DNA of 64,000 nt, taken from positions 43,967 through 107,966 of the forward strand of contig NZ_BBDO01000008.1 of assembly GCF_001316285.1 (NCBI RefSeq), written 5' to 3'. Numbering within the stretch: position 1 is the first letter of the stretch; every line of letters begins with the position of its first letter. Below, one piece after another: positions 28,863 through 41,953 of this stretch. The position numbers and the translations under genes are program-made. The notes under the pieces were generated by a model. That model did not search any database and was not told the origin of the DNA. It was given only the letters and a program-made list of their open reading frames with translations. This stretch comes from Vulcanisaeta sp. JCM 16161. GTDB taxonomy: Archaea; Thermoproteota; Thermoprotei; Thermoproteales; Thermocladiaceae.

Positions 28863-29657
28863 TTAAATCCTCCTGAGAACCCTCTTAACCAGCGCCATGA
28901 ACCTCCTACAATCAACCACCCTATTACCATACATACCCTCCTCGAACAGTCTCACCAACTCCTCAACGGTCTGTCTCTCATTAATGCGGTCAACTATGTA
29001 ATTACCCAACTCCCTATGTGTTATCCCCGGCTCATTAATCCTCATCTTCCGCACGATCCTCGTAATACCATATTCAAGGCAATCAGGATACTTCATACCC
29101 CTCCTTATATACATCGATACTAATGACACCGAGATTATCAGAAGCGTTGCCGTAATGACTATCAAAGGATAGCTAATGCTCCAAGGAGTCTCACGCTTAC
29201 TAACCTCCTTAGTACTCTCCGTCCTGTTTAAATTGCCCGTTGATGAGCCAGGGACTGAATTACCCACACCGCTTGAACTTCCCCTGACAACGCCTTTCTT
29301 AACCGTCCCATAGTACTGACCGTACTGAGTATTGATTAAGCTTTGATTGGGCATTCTCTCAATACTAACTATGTATATTGATGAACTACCTAAGAAGCCT
29401 GTGATTACGTAGGAGGTATTGTTTGGTAATACGAGCAATCCCGTGAAGGCTTCATTTATTGATTCAGTACTTGGAGAAACCACTATTACTATACCATTAA
29501 TTACTGATTTATTCACCGCAAGGGTCACATTAATTATCGGCCACACTATAGGCTCGTAATTACCACTGTATAGATAATTCAATTGCGTCAATGCCTCAAT
29601 GCCTGGCGTATTTATTAATAATCCAATGATTAATGCGGTGAGGATTAGGGAGTGCAA
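28863..29657 (-). CDS. Membrane protein with DUF4129-like cytoplasmic end
   Basis: 264 residues. N-terminal signal (MHSLILTALIIGLLI), an exterior part with N-glycosylation sequons and a Ser/Gly-rich stretch, a membrane helix (YPLIVITATLLIISVSLVSM), and a cytoplasmic domain (GITHRELGNYIVDRINERQT then VEELVRLFEEGMYGNRVVDC) resembling DUF4129. DUF4129 is normally found with transglutaminase-like and DUF58 proteins, and both are encoded next to it on the other strand. It is divergent from the transglutaminase-like gene with 36 nt between starts. Confidence 0.6.
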   Translation of the reverse strand: MHSLILTALIIGLLINTPGIEALTQLNYLYSGNYEPIVWPIINVTLAVNKSVINGIVIVVSPSTESINEAFTGLLVLPNNTSYVITGFLGSSSIYIVSIERMPNQSLINTQYGQYYGTVKKGVVRGSSSGVGNSVPGSSTGNLNRTESTKEVSKRETPWSISYPLIVITATLLIISVSLVSMYIRRGMKYPDCLEYGITRIVRKMRINEPGITHRELGNYIVDRINERQTVEELVRLFEEGMYGNRVVDCRRFMALVKRVLRRI

Positions 29658-29693
29658 AAGAAATTTTTTTGAGGTTCATTAAGGGCATAATTA

Positions 29694-31009
29694 ATGAATG
29701 CATTAATAATGCTTTTGCTAGGAATAATGCTAGCGATTAGACCCGCAGCATCCGGCTCGTCTATGTCTTACTCAATATCGATAAGTGCTCCTTACTTCGT
29801 AGTGGCGAGCACAAATAGTGACGTAATTATCGAGTTACTAACGCAGCAGAGTAATATTAAATATGCAGTAATTGTAATGCCGAGGTCATCCATTAAATTA
29901 ATAGGCCCTAATGCGGTTGAGGGGCAGGGGGTCTTTCCAGGAATTCTTGATTTTAATAATGGCACTGATTATGTGGGTTTTTATGACGGTTCAGTGAATA
30001 GTACCTCATTTACTGGCACCTTCACACCAATAATTGAGGTTAATAAGCCAAGCGCATTGTCATACTCTAGATTGCTCAATCCAATTGGCGTTAACCTCAC
30101 GATATACGTCAAGTCAGGAATACCCGTATTACTGAGGTATTTAGTATTTGATGGCTATAACTTGACGAGTAATGATTTAATTAACACGTTAAATACAATC
30201 CCGGTAATTACGGGTTATCCCCCAATAACGCTGGATCTCGCTGTTGGTACTGACTGCAATTCCTACACTATTTACGAGAATTTCTCACAACCTATTGAGG
30301 CAATCCCAATACCATTCATCATAAACATGGGCGGGTCATTGATATTCGTGGTTTCGAACATCACGTTGATGAACGTAGTCCCATTTTCTGAGGTTAGTGT
30401 ACTTGAGCCTGGCGATTTATTAGTGAGTAAGGAACCTATTAATGCTGCGGTTTTTAAATTAACGATATGCCGCATATCTCAAGACCTTAATTATACCGGC
30501 ATTGAGACATTGTACGCCAGGGATTATGTAGAGCCGCTGGACACCAACATATCATGGGGTTTAATACCTGTGCCATTTAATGCAAGTGGGGTTTCTGCCA
30601 TTAGGGAGTTATTGAGTTACTTCAATAGTGGTCATTTTACGGTCTCTAACACGACATACCCCATTGATTATACACTGGTTAATGGCACTGGTAACTATAT
30701 AGATTACGTGATACTGACCATGGCAATACTTAGATCATTGGGGATACCGACCAGGGCAGCGCTGGCTTCGCCGGGGAACCACTGGGTGATGATGTCTACG
30801 TGTATCACGTAGGTGGTAGCGCGGTGGTTTGGATTGAGGCATTTACGAACTCCGGTTGGGTCGCCTTTGAACCAATAAGTACTTCTCATTATCATGATTA
30901 TGCACAATTATTATCAATTATACTATATACGGCATTGGCTTCCCTCTTGCTAATGATTCCATGGGTAATAGGATACTACGTCTACTACTACTTAAGCAGA
31001 AGGTCTTAA
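29694..31009 (+). CDS. Transglutaminase-like membrane protein without catalytic triad
   Basis: About 438 residues: signal segment, a long exterior beta-rich region, a transglutaminase-core-like region and a final membrane helix (SLLLMIPWVIGYYVYYYLSR). GNYIDYVILTMAILRSLGIP aligns with the usual GDCDDxAxLxxAxLRSLGIP, but the nucleophile Cys is Tyr. GSAVVWIEAFTNSGWVAFEP aligns with the HAWVExYxxxxGWxxxDP block, but the His is Val. It is therefore probably a structural or binding protein. One base added at 30788 (GTG GAT GAT) joins the two frames. Confidence 0.65.
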
Positions 31010-31101
31010 GGTTCCGCATCTCCTTTGCTGATAAAATCTACGCATCTTAATAAAGTAATTAAAAAGGATTGTATGCTGAAAGATTAATGTGGGTATAGGG
31101 A

Positions 31102-32253
31102 ATGAGCTCTATTGTTAGAAATAACGCGGCTTTAATAATCTACGTAGCATTGGCACTACTAATGTACCTAGGGGTCTACGCAGGGAATGAAGCACCATTA
31201 TTGATTGGTATTGGTTTATTCCTAGCGCTTACGTCGTACTTCTTAACGTGGGATCTCCTAACCAGTGCGGTCCTAAGTACGCTTAGGATTATCCACGAGA
31301 TGACCTACGCCGGGCAAAGCGCAGTATTAAGTATTGCCTTTGCGTCGCCACTACGCATAAGACTACCTGCACGCATGCAACTTGTTTGTTCACCCCACCT
31401 GCTATGTAATGATGATTATCACGTGGTGATAAACGGACCTCAGGAGCAAATCAATATAAGGGCCAGGTGGTTCGGAGTTGCCGAAGTCCTAGGAGTAATA
31501 ATCAAGGTCTCCGACCCGCTCGACGTTATTAGGAATTCCCGCTTTATTAAGATTGGGCGTGAGGTTCCTATAGAGCCTGGTAAGGAGGCATTGCTGGGGG
31601 TTGGTGATCAAAGGGCGTTTGGGGATTACGTGAGTAATGCGGCATTGACGGAGTCTAGAATGGGTGATTTCATGTACTTAAGAAATTACAACTTCCTTGA
31701 ACCCGCCAGTAATATTCACTGGATAACCAGTGCCAGGGTCAACGATTTAATAAGTGCGGCTAGGTCTGAAGTGGGTAACGTACCTAGGCTTATCGTGATG
31801 GAATACACACCGAGAATGCTCAGGCCTGTGGGCAATAGAAGACCAATCGATGAGGCATTAATGTATTTGGGCCATCTAAGGGGTTCATACTTCATGCTAA
31901 TACTTATTGGTAATGGCTTAGTGAGGTCATTAAACGTAACGTCAAACACCTCACTGGCCGATCTAGAGCTTAAGCTTAGGGAGTTAGTAATGGGTTTTGA
32001 GGATAGGCAGGAGTTAATTAGTAAGGCCATGGGCATTCTTGGGAGGTATGTGATGGAGGTTAGTATTGAGGAGCTTATGCGACTTCTTTACCCAATAAGG
32101 ACCGATCGTGGTTTATCGATGGATGATATAGGCATTATTAATAGGTATTTACGTAGGAATTCCCTACTATTAATAACTAAGGAGTCACTTAATGATTTGG
32201 TTAAGGCTAATGTTGACCTAAGGAATGTGAATGTTATTATTCTCGGTGAATGA
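31102..32253 (+). CDS. DUF58-domain protein
   Basis: 383 residues. Two N-terminal membrane helices (ALIIYVALALLMYLGVYAGN and APLLIGIGLFLALTSYFLTW), then a soluble part with GDFMYLRNYNFLEPASNIHW, the DUF58 RxYxxGDxxRxIxW-type signature in altered form. DUF58 proteins often pair with MoxR ATPases and transglutaminase-like proteins in archaeal envelope clusters. MoxR is missing here. Frame intact. Confidence 0.7.
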   Translation: MSSIVRNNAALIIYVALALLMYLGVYAGNEAPLLIGIGLFLALTSYFLTWDLLTSAVLSTLRIIHEMTYAGQSAVLSIAFASPLRIRLPARMQLVCSPHLLCNDDYHVVINGPQEQINIRARWFGVAEVLGVIIKVSDPLDVIRNSRFIKIGREVPIEPGKEALLGVGDQRAFGDYVSNAALTESRMGDFMYLRNYNFLEPASNIHWITSARVNDLISAARSEVGNVPRLIVMEYTPRMLRPVGNRRPIDEALMYLGHLRGSYFMLILIGNGLVRSLNVTSNTSLADLELKLRELVMGFEDRQELISKAMGILGRYVMEVSIEELMRLLYPIRTDRGLSMDDIGIINRYLRRNSLLLITKESLNDLVKANVDLRNVNVIILGE

Positions 32254-32256
32254 GTT

Positions 32257-32784
32257 ATGAGGAACCCAAGGTTATCTGTGGCTGTGGGGGTTACAGTCCT
32301 ATTGATGGTTAATTTATTAATTTATAACCTGGGATTAAGGATTCCTAGCATAATTGGTTTTCTGATGATATTATCGTCATATATAGTGGTTGTATTAAGG
32401 CCCATATACTCACGATATCTCTTCATTATTACTGAGGCGTATTCAATTGCTGAATTATTCCTGGCGCACATGGGTATGGGTTACGCATTACTTCTTTCGT
32501 TATTAATAATCTCAGCTCTTGTGGAATTTCTATTGCTGAATGAGTTTGTGAATATTCCCATTTTCCTGGTATCATTAATAGTCCTTGCATTTTCCATAGC
32601 GCTCACGTATTATTTATATACGTTATTAGGTCATGTTGTAACCACGTACATGGTAATACTCGGTGTTAACATCGACTACTTCGTATTGATGCTTTCATCA
32701 TCACTTTCCATACTAATTCTGTTCCTAATGACCATAATACTAAAGAGGATAATACCTAGGCTGCATCGTCATAGAGAAAAATGA
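32257..32784 (+). CDS. Multi-pass membrane protein, 175 residues
   Basis: Five or six closely packed hydrophobic segments over the whole length, ending with a basic tail (KRIIPRLHRHREK). No family is recognised. It starts 3 nt after the DUF58 stop and so belongs to the same transcript, completing the DUF4129-like / transglutaminase-like / DUF58 set. Confidence 0.6.
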   Translation: MRNPRLSVAVGVTVLLMVNLLIYNLGLRIPSIIGFLMILSSYIVVVLRPIYSRYLFIITEAYSIAELFLAHMGMGYALLLSLLIISALVEFLLLNEFVNIPIFLVSLIVLAFSIALTYYLYTLLGHVVTTYMVILGVNIDYFVLMLSSSLSILILFLMTIILKRIIPRLHRHREK

Positions 32785-32820
32785 TTTTTAAATCAAGCCT
32801 ACCCATCATTCTAGATAATT

Positions 32821-34615
32821 ATGAGTAAGACTGAGGAGTCATTGATGGATTATAGGCCGCCAATCACCGTAGTAGTTGGCCATGTCGATGTCGGTAAGAC
32901 ACTACTTCTTGATAAGATAAGGGGGACCTTCGTAGCCTATAGAGAGCCTGGCATGATTACACAGCACATAGGCCTATCATTCATACCATGGAGCGCCGTG
33001 GAGAGGATAGCCGATCCATTACTCACGAAGTTTAGGCTTAAGGGTAAGGTATGGATTAAGGGCTTCCTCATGGTGGACACCCCCGGTCACGCAGCGTTTT
33101 CAAACCTGAGGCGTAGGGGTGGTTCCGTGGCCGATTTAGCGGTTCTCGTCATAGACATCACCAAGGGCTTTGAGGAGCAAACCTATGAGAGTCTCACGTT
33201 AATTAGGTCTAGGAATATACCGTTCGTGGTTGCGGCAAATAAGCTTGATAGAATATATGGTTGGGAACCCCATGAGAATGCGCCATTCCTCGACTCATAC
33301 GATAAGCAGAGGGAGGATGTCCAGGGTAGGGTTGAGGAGGCCATTGCAAGGATAATAGAGGAATTTAATAAGTTGGGTATGGATGCCGATAGGTATGACA
33401 GGGTGAGGGACTTCAACACCCAGGTGCCCATTGTACCCACGAGTGCGGTCACCGGCGAGGGCCTGGCCGACCTGCTAGTCGTGCTTGCTGGGTTAAGCCA
33501 GAGGTTTAGTAGGGAGAAGTTAAGGGTCACCTATGGACCAGGTAAGGGCGTTGTCATGGAGATTAGGGAGGAGAAGGGTTGGGGCGTCACGGCAGACGTC
33601 GTGCTTTACGACGGCGTGATTAGGAAAGGTGACTTAATAGTAACGGCGGGGCTCGAGGGCCCGGTAAGCACTAAGGTTAAGATGCTCGTTATGCCAAAGC
33701 CGCTTGATGAGATGAGGGATCCTGAGGATAGGTATATGTTCATGGATGAGGTTAGGGCAGCGGCTGGCGTTAAGGTGATTGCTGATGGGCTTGATCAGGT
33801 TGTTCCAGGCGCGCCCGTTCTTGTTGTTCCACAGGGGGCTTCACTGGATGAGTATGTGAAGTTGGTTAGGGAGGAGGTTTCGGAGGTTAAGATAGAGACT
33901 GATAAGGAGGGTGTCATTGCTAAGGCCGATACATTAGGTACTCTCGAGGCGATGGTCATTTACCTCAGGAGTCAGGGTATACCTGTTAGGAAGGCTGATG
34001 TTGGTAATGTGAGTAGGAGGGACGTTGTTGAGGCCTCCATAGTTAGGAAGAAGGACCACTTTATGGGGTTGTCTTGGCATTCAATGTTAAGGTTCCCCAT
34101 GATGTTGAGGTTGAGGCTATGCAGTACGGGGTGAGGATCTTCAGGAATGAGATTCTGTATAGGCTCGTTGAGGAATTCACCCAGTGGTATAGGGAGCAGA
34201 AGACGAAGCTCGTAGAGATGGAGCTCGATAGGTACATAAGGCCTGGGAAAATAAGGATACTTCCTGGTTACGTATTTAGGAGGAGCAATCCCGTCATTGT
34301 CGGTATTGCGGTGCTTGAGGGGTTGATAAAGCCTGGATATCCATTGATTAGGGGTGATGGTAAGAGGGTGGGTAGATAATGCAAATACAGGATAAGGGTA
34401 AGAACATACCAGAGGCTAGGAAGGGTATGGAGGTTGCAATATCGATAGAGGGTAACATAATGGTTGGTAGGCAGATTAAGGAAGGCGATGAATTGTACGT
34501 GGACGTACCCGAGGAACACGCAATAACCCTAATGACGCAGTTTAAGGATCACCTAACGGAAGATGAAATATCGCTGCTTAAGGAGATATTGAAGATTAAG
34601 CGTTCTTCAAAATAA
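32821..34615 (+). CDS. infB: Translation initiation factor aIF5B (IF-2 homologue)
   Basis: GTPase that promotes subunit joining. G1 is [17 protein letters not shown]3 VDTPGHAAF and G4 [12 protein letters not shown], followed by domain II and the [20 protein letters not shown] block of domain III. Two breaks, near 34067 (add G, giving [13 protein letters not shown]) and 34375 (add G), split it into three frames. The joined protein of about 598 residues ends [30 protein letters not shown] box at 32785-32793 lies about 30 nt before the ATG. Confidence 0.93.
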
Positions 34616-34732
34616 CGCCTTTGCAATCGCGCATTTCTACCGATGATAGTCGACGTAAATATTATCCATAACAGCATCTTTAAAGTATAGTAGTTTATGT
34701 ATTAATGGATAATGCTTATAAAGGAAAAATAG

Positions 34733-37563
<2,831 letters not shown>

Positions 37564-37568
37564 AGCGT

Positions 37569-38832
37569 TCATATGCTTAGCCCCGATAAAAATACGTAGG
37601 CGGGGACTACATCAACATTCTCCGTATCTCTCGATATTGTTATTACCCTCTTCATTTTACCCGCCCTAGCGCTCACATGCTCACTTCTTCTTCCGTACTT
37701 TACCTCATAACCTGTGAAGTCACTGAGCGAAATAACATCGATTTCCCTACTGCCAATCGTGGTATAACCAACCTCACTAATCCTAGCCAGGTGCGACGCT
37801 ACAACTCCCTCAACGATTATTGACTCATCAGGTACCTTCACACCAGTCCAGAACGAAACTACTCGGTATATGAATGGATCCATGAAGTGGATCTTAATCA
37901 ATTTCCTATAGTCTTTATTCCCTGTGTTAACATCAATGTGGTTAAGCACAGTAATTAAGAACATCTTATTTAGTAAATTTATGTATTCTGAAACGGTTCT
38001 GTGCGAAATGCCGAGATCCTTAGCTATTGAGTTATAGCTTATTTGAGAACCAGCCTTTTCAAGCAGTATCGAGAGTATTTCCTTGAGCAACCCCTCATCC
38101 TTACCAGCCCTCTTAGTGTCATAAATTATCCAATCAATGTATGACTTATAAACATCACTCGTTATCATGCCGAAACTAAAGTAGGAATTTATTGATAAGG
38201 GAAAACCACCAGTCACTAAGTATTTTTCGAATAGGTTCTTAATCTCCTCATACCAACCAGGCGCCACCTCGATCTCCGGCCTTAGGGCCTTTATGTATGA
38301 TCGAAAGCTAAGAGGATACAGAATAACATCCGCGCCAAAGCCTCTCCTGCCGGGAAATGTTTCTATATCACCCCTTAAAGCAATGCTTGTTGAACCCGTT
38401 ATGGTAATAACGTCATTTTTGAATAATCCCCTATCTATGCCATACTTGATTGCCCTAAACCAATCACTTACGTAAGTTATTTCATCAAGGAATATATAAC
38501 TTGTTTTGATACCACGTTCCTCCTTTACTTTAATATACCTCTTTAAAACATTGATTAATTCCTCATAATCAGTGAGCAAGTCACAGCTATAATAAAAAAA
38601 TGGCCTCAGGCCTAACCTCATGAAGTAAGTCCTTAATGATTAACTTAATCATTGTAGTCTTACCTACCTGCCTAGGTCCATAAATAAAGTTTAGAGAAAA
38701 TGGCTTAAGTGACACAGCATTAACTTCTCTGGGCATCCACCTGACCCTAGCATTACGCCACCTAATGATATCGGGATCCTCATCAATATATTCCCTACCC
38801 CTCCACCAGGGATTAAACTCTTCAAGACTCAT
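37569..38832 (-). CDS. AAA ATPase with DUF4143-like C-terminus
   Basis: About 421 residues. P-loop FIYGPRQVGKTTMIKLII near residue 50, Walker B SYIFLDEITYV, sensor DVITITGSTSIALRG, and after a linker a winged helix (YNSIAKDLGISHRTVSEYIN) and a C-terminal nuclease-like or DUF4143 domain (SREIDVISLSDFTGYEVKYG). Such archaeal ATPases are common in mobile and defence-rich regions and mostly uncharacterised. The A7 run at 38594-38600 must lose one base to join the two frames. ATG 38832 follows the repeat-flanked promoter at 38833-38888. Confidence 0.78.
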
Positions 38833-38888
38833 ATTTGTTATTTCTAGTATCAAGAAATTTAAATACATTTGTTATTTCTAGTATCAAG
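38833..38888 (-). repeat. Perfect 22-bp direct repeat flanking a TATA box
   Basis: The 22-bp sequence starting ATTTGTTATTTCTAG occurs at 38833-38854 and again, identical, at 38867-38888, with a 34-bp period. Between them lies AAATTTAAATA (38855-38865), which on the minus strand is a TATA box about 29 nt before the ATPase ATG at 38832. The copy nearer the gene touches the start codon. The placement suggests an operator for a regulator, possibly the ATPase itself. Confidence 0.75.
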
Positions 38889-38960
38889 TTCGATCACTTT
38901 TTTTACAATTAATAATGCAATAATTAGTATTTTATTTTTATTTTACGAAATATTTATTGA

Positions 38961-40366
38961 TTATAGTTTTATTTTATTCAATATTTTATTTATTAATTCT
39001 TCTGCCTCCTTATAATTGTACTCCCTCAGCATTCCTATCTTACTAGCCGCTTCAGAGCCCTCAGCATGTATCATAGCCGTTAATAGGTAACCCATTAGGT
39101 GGCTCGCACCTAACTCCCTGACTAAACTCATTATCTTATACCTCGTATCACCATCAACCGCGCCTCTGAGATACTTACTAATGTATTGCCTCTCCTCTAG
39201 GTTTATGTAATCATCGTGTGAGGGCATTGTGGCTATTAAACCACCTGCAATGTCTATGAGCCATGCACGACATCTATGAAGTGGGCATTAGCGTACAGCT
39301 TACTTACGTTTGTGTATATGGGGTTTGGTACCGCAATGCCCTCATCAATCCAGGGCTCCAGGCGGCCGCCATGGCCCCCATCCTCATTATCTCCTTATAC
39401 ATGATCATCTGAACTAGCCAATCCCTAACATGTGGTGCGTTCTCAATCCCATTAGCCCTGGCGGCATAGAGCGCGGCGCCCAGGTATAAATTAGCCGTGG
39501 CTGCCCTGTAGGATATTGCCGTGAACCTGTGATAAGTTGCGAAGGTCCAAGCCAACTGCCCAGCGAAATCCCACTCTCTAAACAGGAATACCCTGTCCCA
39601 GGGTACGAAAACGTGGTCAAAAATCGTTAATGATTCAACCTCAAACCTACTCGCTGCATTAACCGCGTTTGGATTGCCGTCATACTCAAGCACGGGCCTA
39701 ACAATAAACTTGAGCCCCTTCGTGTTTGCGGGCACGGCAAAGGCAACGGCGTAATCCCTATCACCTTCAACCATAGCCCTATAAGGTAATACTATTATCT
39801 CATTGGCCACGTCCCTGGGTCGTGTGTATCTTAGCCCCATTAACCACAATACCATCATCACGAACCTCAACAACCCTAAGATACATGTCCTTATCCTCCT
39901 GCTCATGAGGCCTCCTAGCTCTATTACCCTTAACATCCGTTTGAGCAACCGCTATCGCTAAGTCATTCCTAACAACATACTCGTAATACCTCATGACCCT
40001 ATCATAATAATTAGTGCCGTACTTCCTATCAACTTTCTTGGCAATTATCATTAATGAGAAGAGCGCATCACTACCTATTGCCTGGACTATGTTAAATAAG
40101 CCATCAAACCTAAGGGTATCCTCATAAATCAACTTATGTCTTTCGAGTAGGTCATTCGTATTCCTAGGCACCTTAAAGTACTTACTTATACGCCCGTAGT
40201 TAGGGTCTTCATAAAGCCTATCCACGACATCGAAAAGATCCGCTGCATGCTTAACGGCTATGCTAATTACCGGGTGCGTGGTTATATCATCAACCCTCTT
40301 ACCCCTATAGTAAACGACCCTACCATCCCTGACGGAGTTTATATACTCTACGGCCGACCTAGGCAT
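38961..40366 (-). CDS. 4-hydroxyphenylacetate 3-monooxygenase (HpaB)-family flavoprotein
   Basis: About 469 residues: SAVEYINSVRDGRVVYYRGK start, YYDRVMRYYEYVVRNDLAIA, IVVNGAKIHTT, RDVANEIIVLPYRAM, FDHVFVPWDRVFLFREWDFA and DIAGGLIATMPSHDDY. The family includes HpaB hydroxylases and 4-hydroxybutyryl-CoA dehydratase. The Fe-S cysteines of the dehydratase are not present (FNIVQAIGSDALFS and YHRFTAISYRAA at those places), so a hydroxylase-type enzyme is more likely. Breaks near 39818 (remove one), 39356 and 39261 (add one each) split it. Same strand as the acyl-CoA dehydrogenase upstream. Confidence 0.75.
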
Positions 40367-40470
40367 AAGTAAAGCATTTAGGGAAATAAATTAAATCTAA
40401 CTTATATATAGCATCAGAGCGAACATTAAAATTAGGAGGTAAGGTTAGAGGAAATTGTAGGTTGTTTTAA

Positions 40471-41676
40471 CTATGGTTTCCATACCCCCCTTCTTAATGC
40501 GTCGGTTATTGTTAGTAGGTTTATCTCATTCGTTCCCTCGTAAATCCTCGTAACCCTGTGATCCCTCCAATACCTCTCCACATCAAATTCCTCAAAGTAT
40601 CCATAACCACCATGTATTTGTATGGCCTCGTCAATCACGTAATTAGCAACCTCAGTTCCATAAACCTTAGCAGCACCTGCTAATGCTCCCATGGCCCTTG
40701 GATCAATCTTAAACTTTAAGTAGTCATCAACATAATACGCAGCTCTATATATTAATGACCTAGCTGCCTCAATTAGCATAGCCATTCTGGCTAGTTTTTC
40801 CTGGATTATTTCGAAGTTTATCAGTGGTTGACCAAATTGTGTTCTCTTTTGGGCATACTCAAGGGCCTTATCAAAGGCAGCCAATGCAATGCCAAGGCCT
40901 AAGCTGCTACGCCGATTCTCGATACGTTGAAGTACGCTAATGTCCAGTAGAAGCCCTGGTTCAAGCCCTTTTCTTCACCACCAAGTACGTTCTCCGCGGG
41001 AACCTCGACATTATCGAGGTAGATCTCGCCAACAGGGATTGTCCTCTGTCCCATCTTTCCTGTTAGTCTCCTAATGGTTACTCCAGGCCAGTCTGTGTGT
41101 ATTATGAATAGTGTCTGGCCTCTATGCCTCTTCTCGGGGTCTGTCTGTGCAAGGAGTAGGCCGTACTTAGCTGTTGGTGCGTTTGTTATAAAGGTCTTCA
41201 TACCCTTAATTATGTACTTATCGCCCTTCTTCACAGCCACCGTATTTAACTGCGTGATGTCACTACCATGCTCGGGCTCAGTATATGCGCCGAAGAATGT
41301 ATTCTCACCTTTATAGACAGGCGGTAAGTACTTCTTCCTCTGCTCCTCAGTGCCAAAGAAATAAAGCATATGGGATGTGAATGGGCCGGACATCACTGCA
41401 ACGCCCAGTGTTGGTTCTGCCCTAACCAATTCCTCAGTAACAACTATGTCGCTAGGTATGTAGTGAATCCACCACCGCCGTACTCAGTGGGTATTGATGG
41501 GGCTAGTAGCCAAGCTCGCCAGCCTTTTTGTATAAGTCCCATGGAAACTCCTCCTTCTTCTCATATTCCCTGGCAAGCTCCGGCGAGAAATTCCTCTGGG
41601 CAAATTCCCTAGCAGTCTTCCTAAGCAATTTCAACTCCTCAGCATACTGCGGAAACAAATCCAAAATATCCGTCAT
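40471..41676 (-). CDS. Acyl-CoA dehydrogenase
   Basis: FAD enzyme oxidising acyl-CoA to enoyl-CoA. N-terminal helices (ELKLLRKTAREFAQRNFSPE), the middle FFGAYTEPEHGSDITQLNTV and ITNAPTAKYGLLLAQ blocks, then YAQKRTQFGQPLINFEIIQE and QIHGGYGYFEEFDVERYWRD and RVTRIYEGTNEINLL, with the Glu of YEGTNEI near the usual catalytic region. Three breaks, near 41508, 41450 and 40901 (add one base each), give about 402 residues from the ATG at 41676. It precedes the HpaB-like gene by about 100 nt on the same strand. Confidence 0.88.
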
Positions 41677-41953
41677 CAAAGGTTAATTCAATCGCCAAGC
41701 ACTTAAGCCTAATTAATAAATACACTATATATACACAACACCGTTAATGAACTCGTTGATACAATGCTTTAGCGACCTTATACCCTATATACTCAACTAA
41801 TGATATGTCTTTTGTTAATTGCTTCTTAATTATTTAGTTCTAGTAATATTATTGCTTGTTAAATTTAATTTTTTTATTTTTATTAAATATCTAAATAGAG
41901 CTATATATTAATAATAAGGATTAAGCCTAAGGTTACTCTAATTTATTAATTTA

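Noticed and set aside
38833..38888. Minimal CRISPR array
   Set aside because: Only two repeats, a 12-bp spacer that is itself a TATA box, and no cas genes or leader.
38961..40366. 4-hydroxybutyryl-CoA dehydratase of the carbon-fixation cycle
   Set aside because: The cysteines that hold the 4Fe-4S cluster are replaced in both expected blocks.
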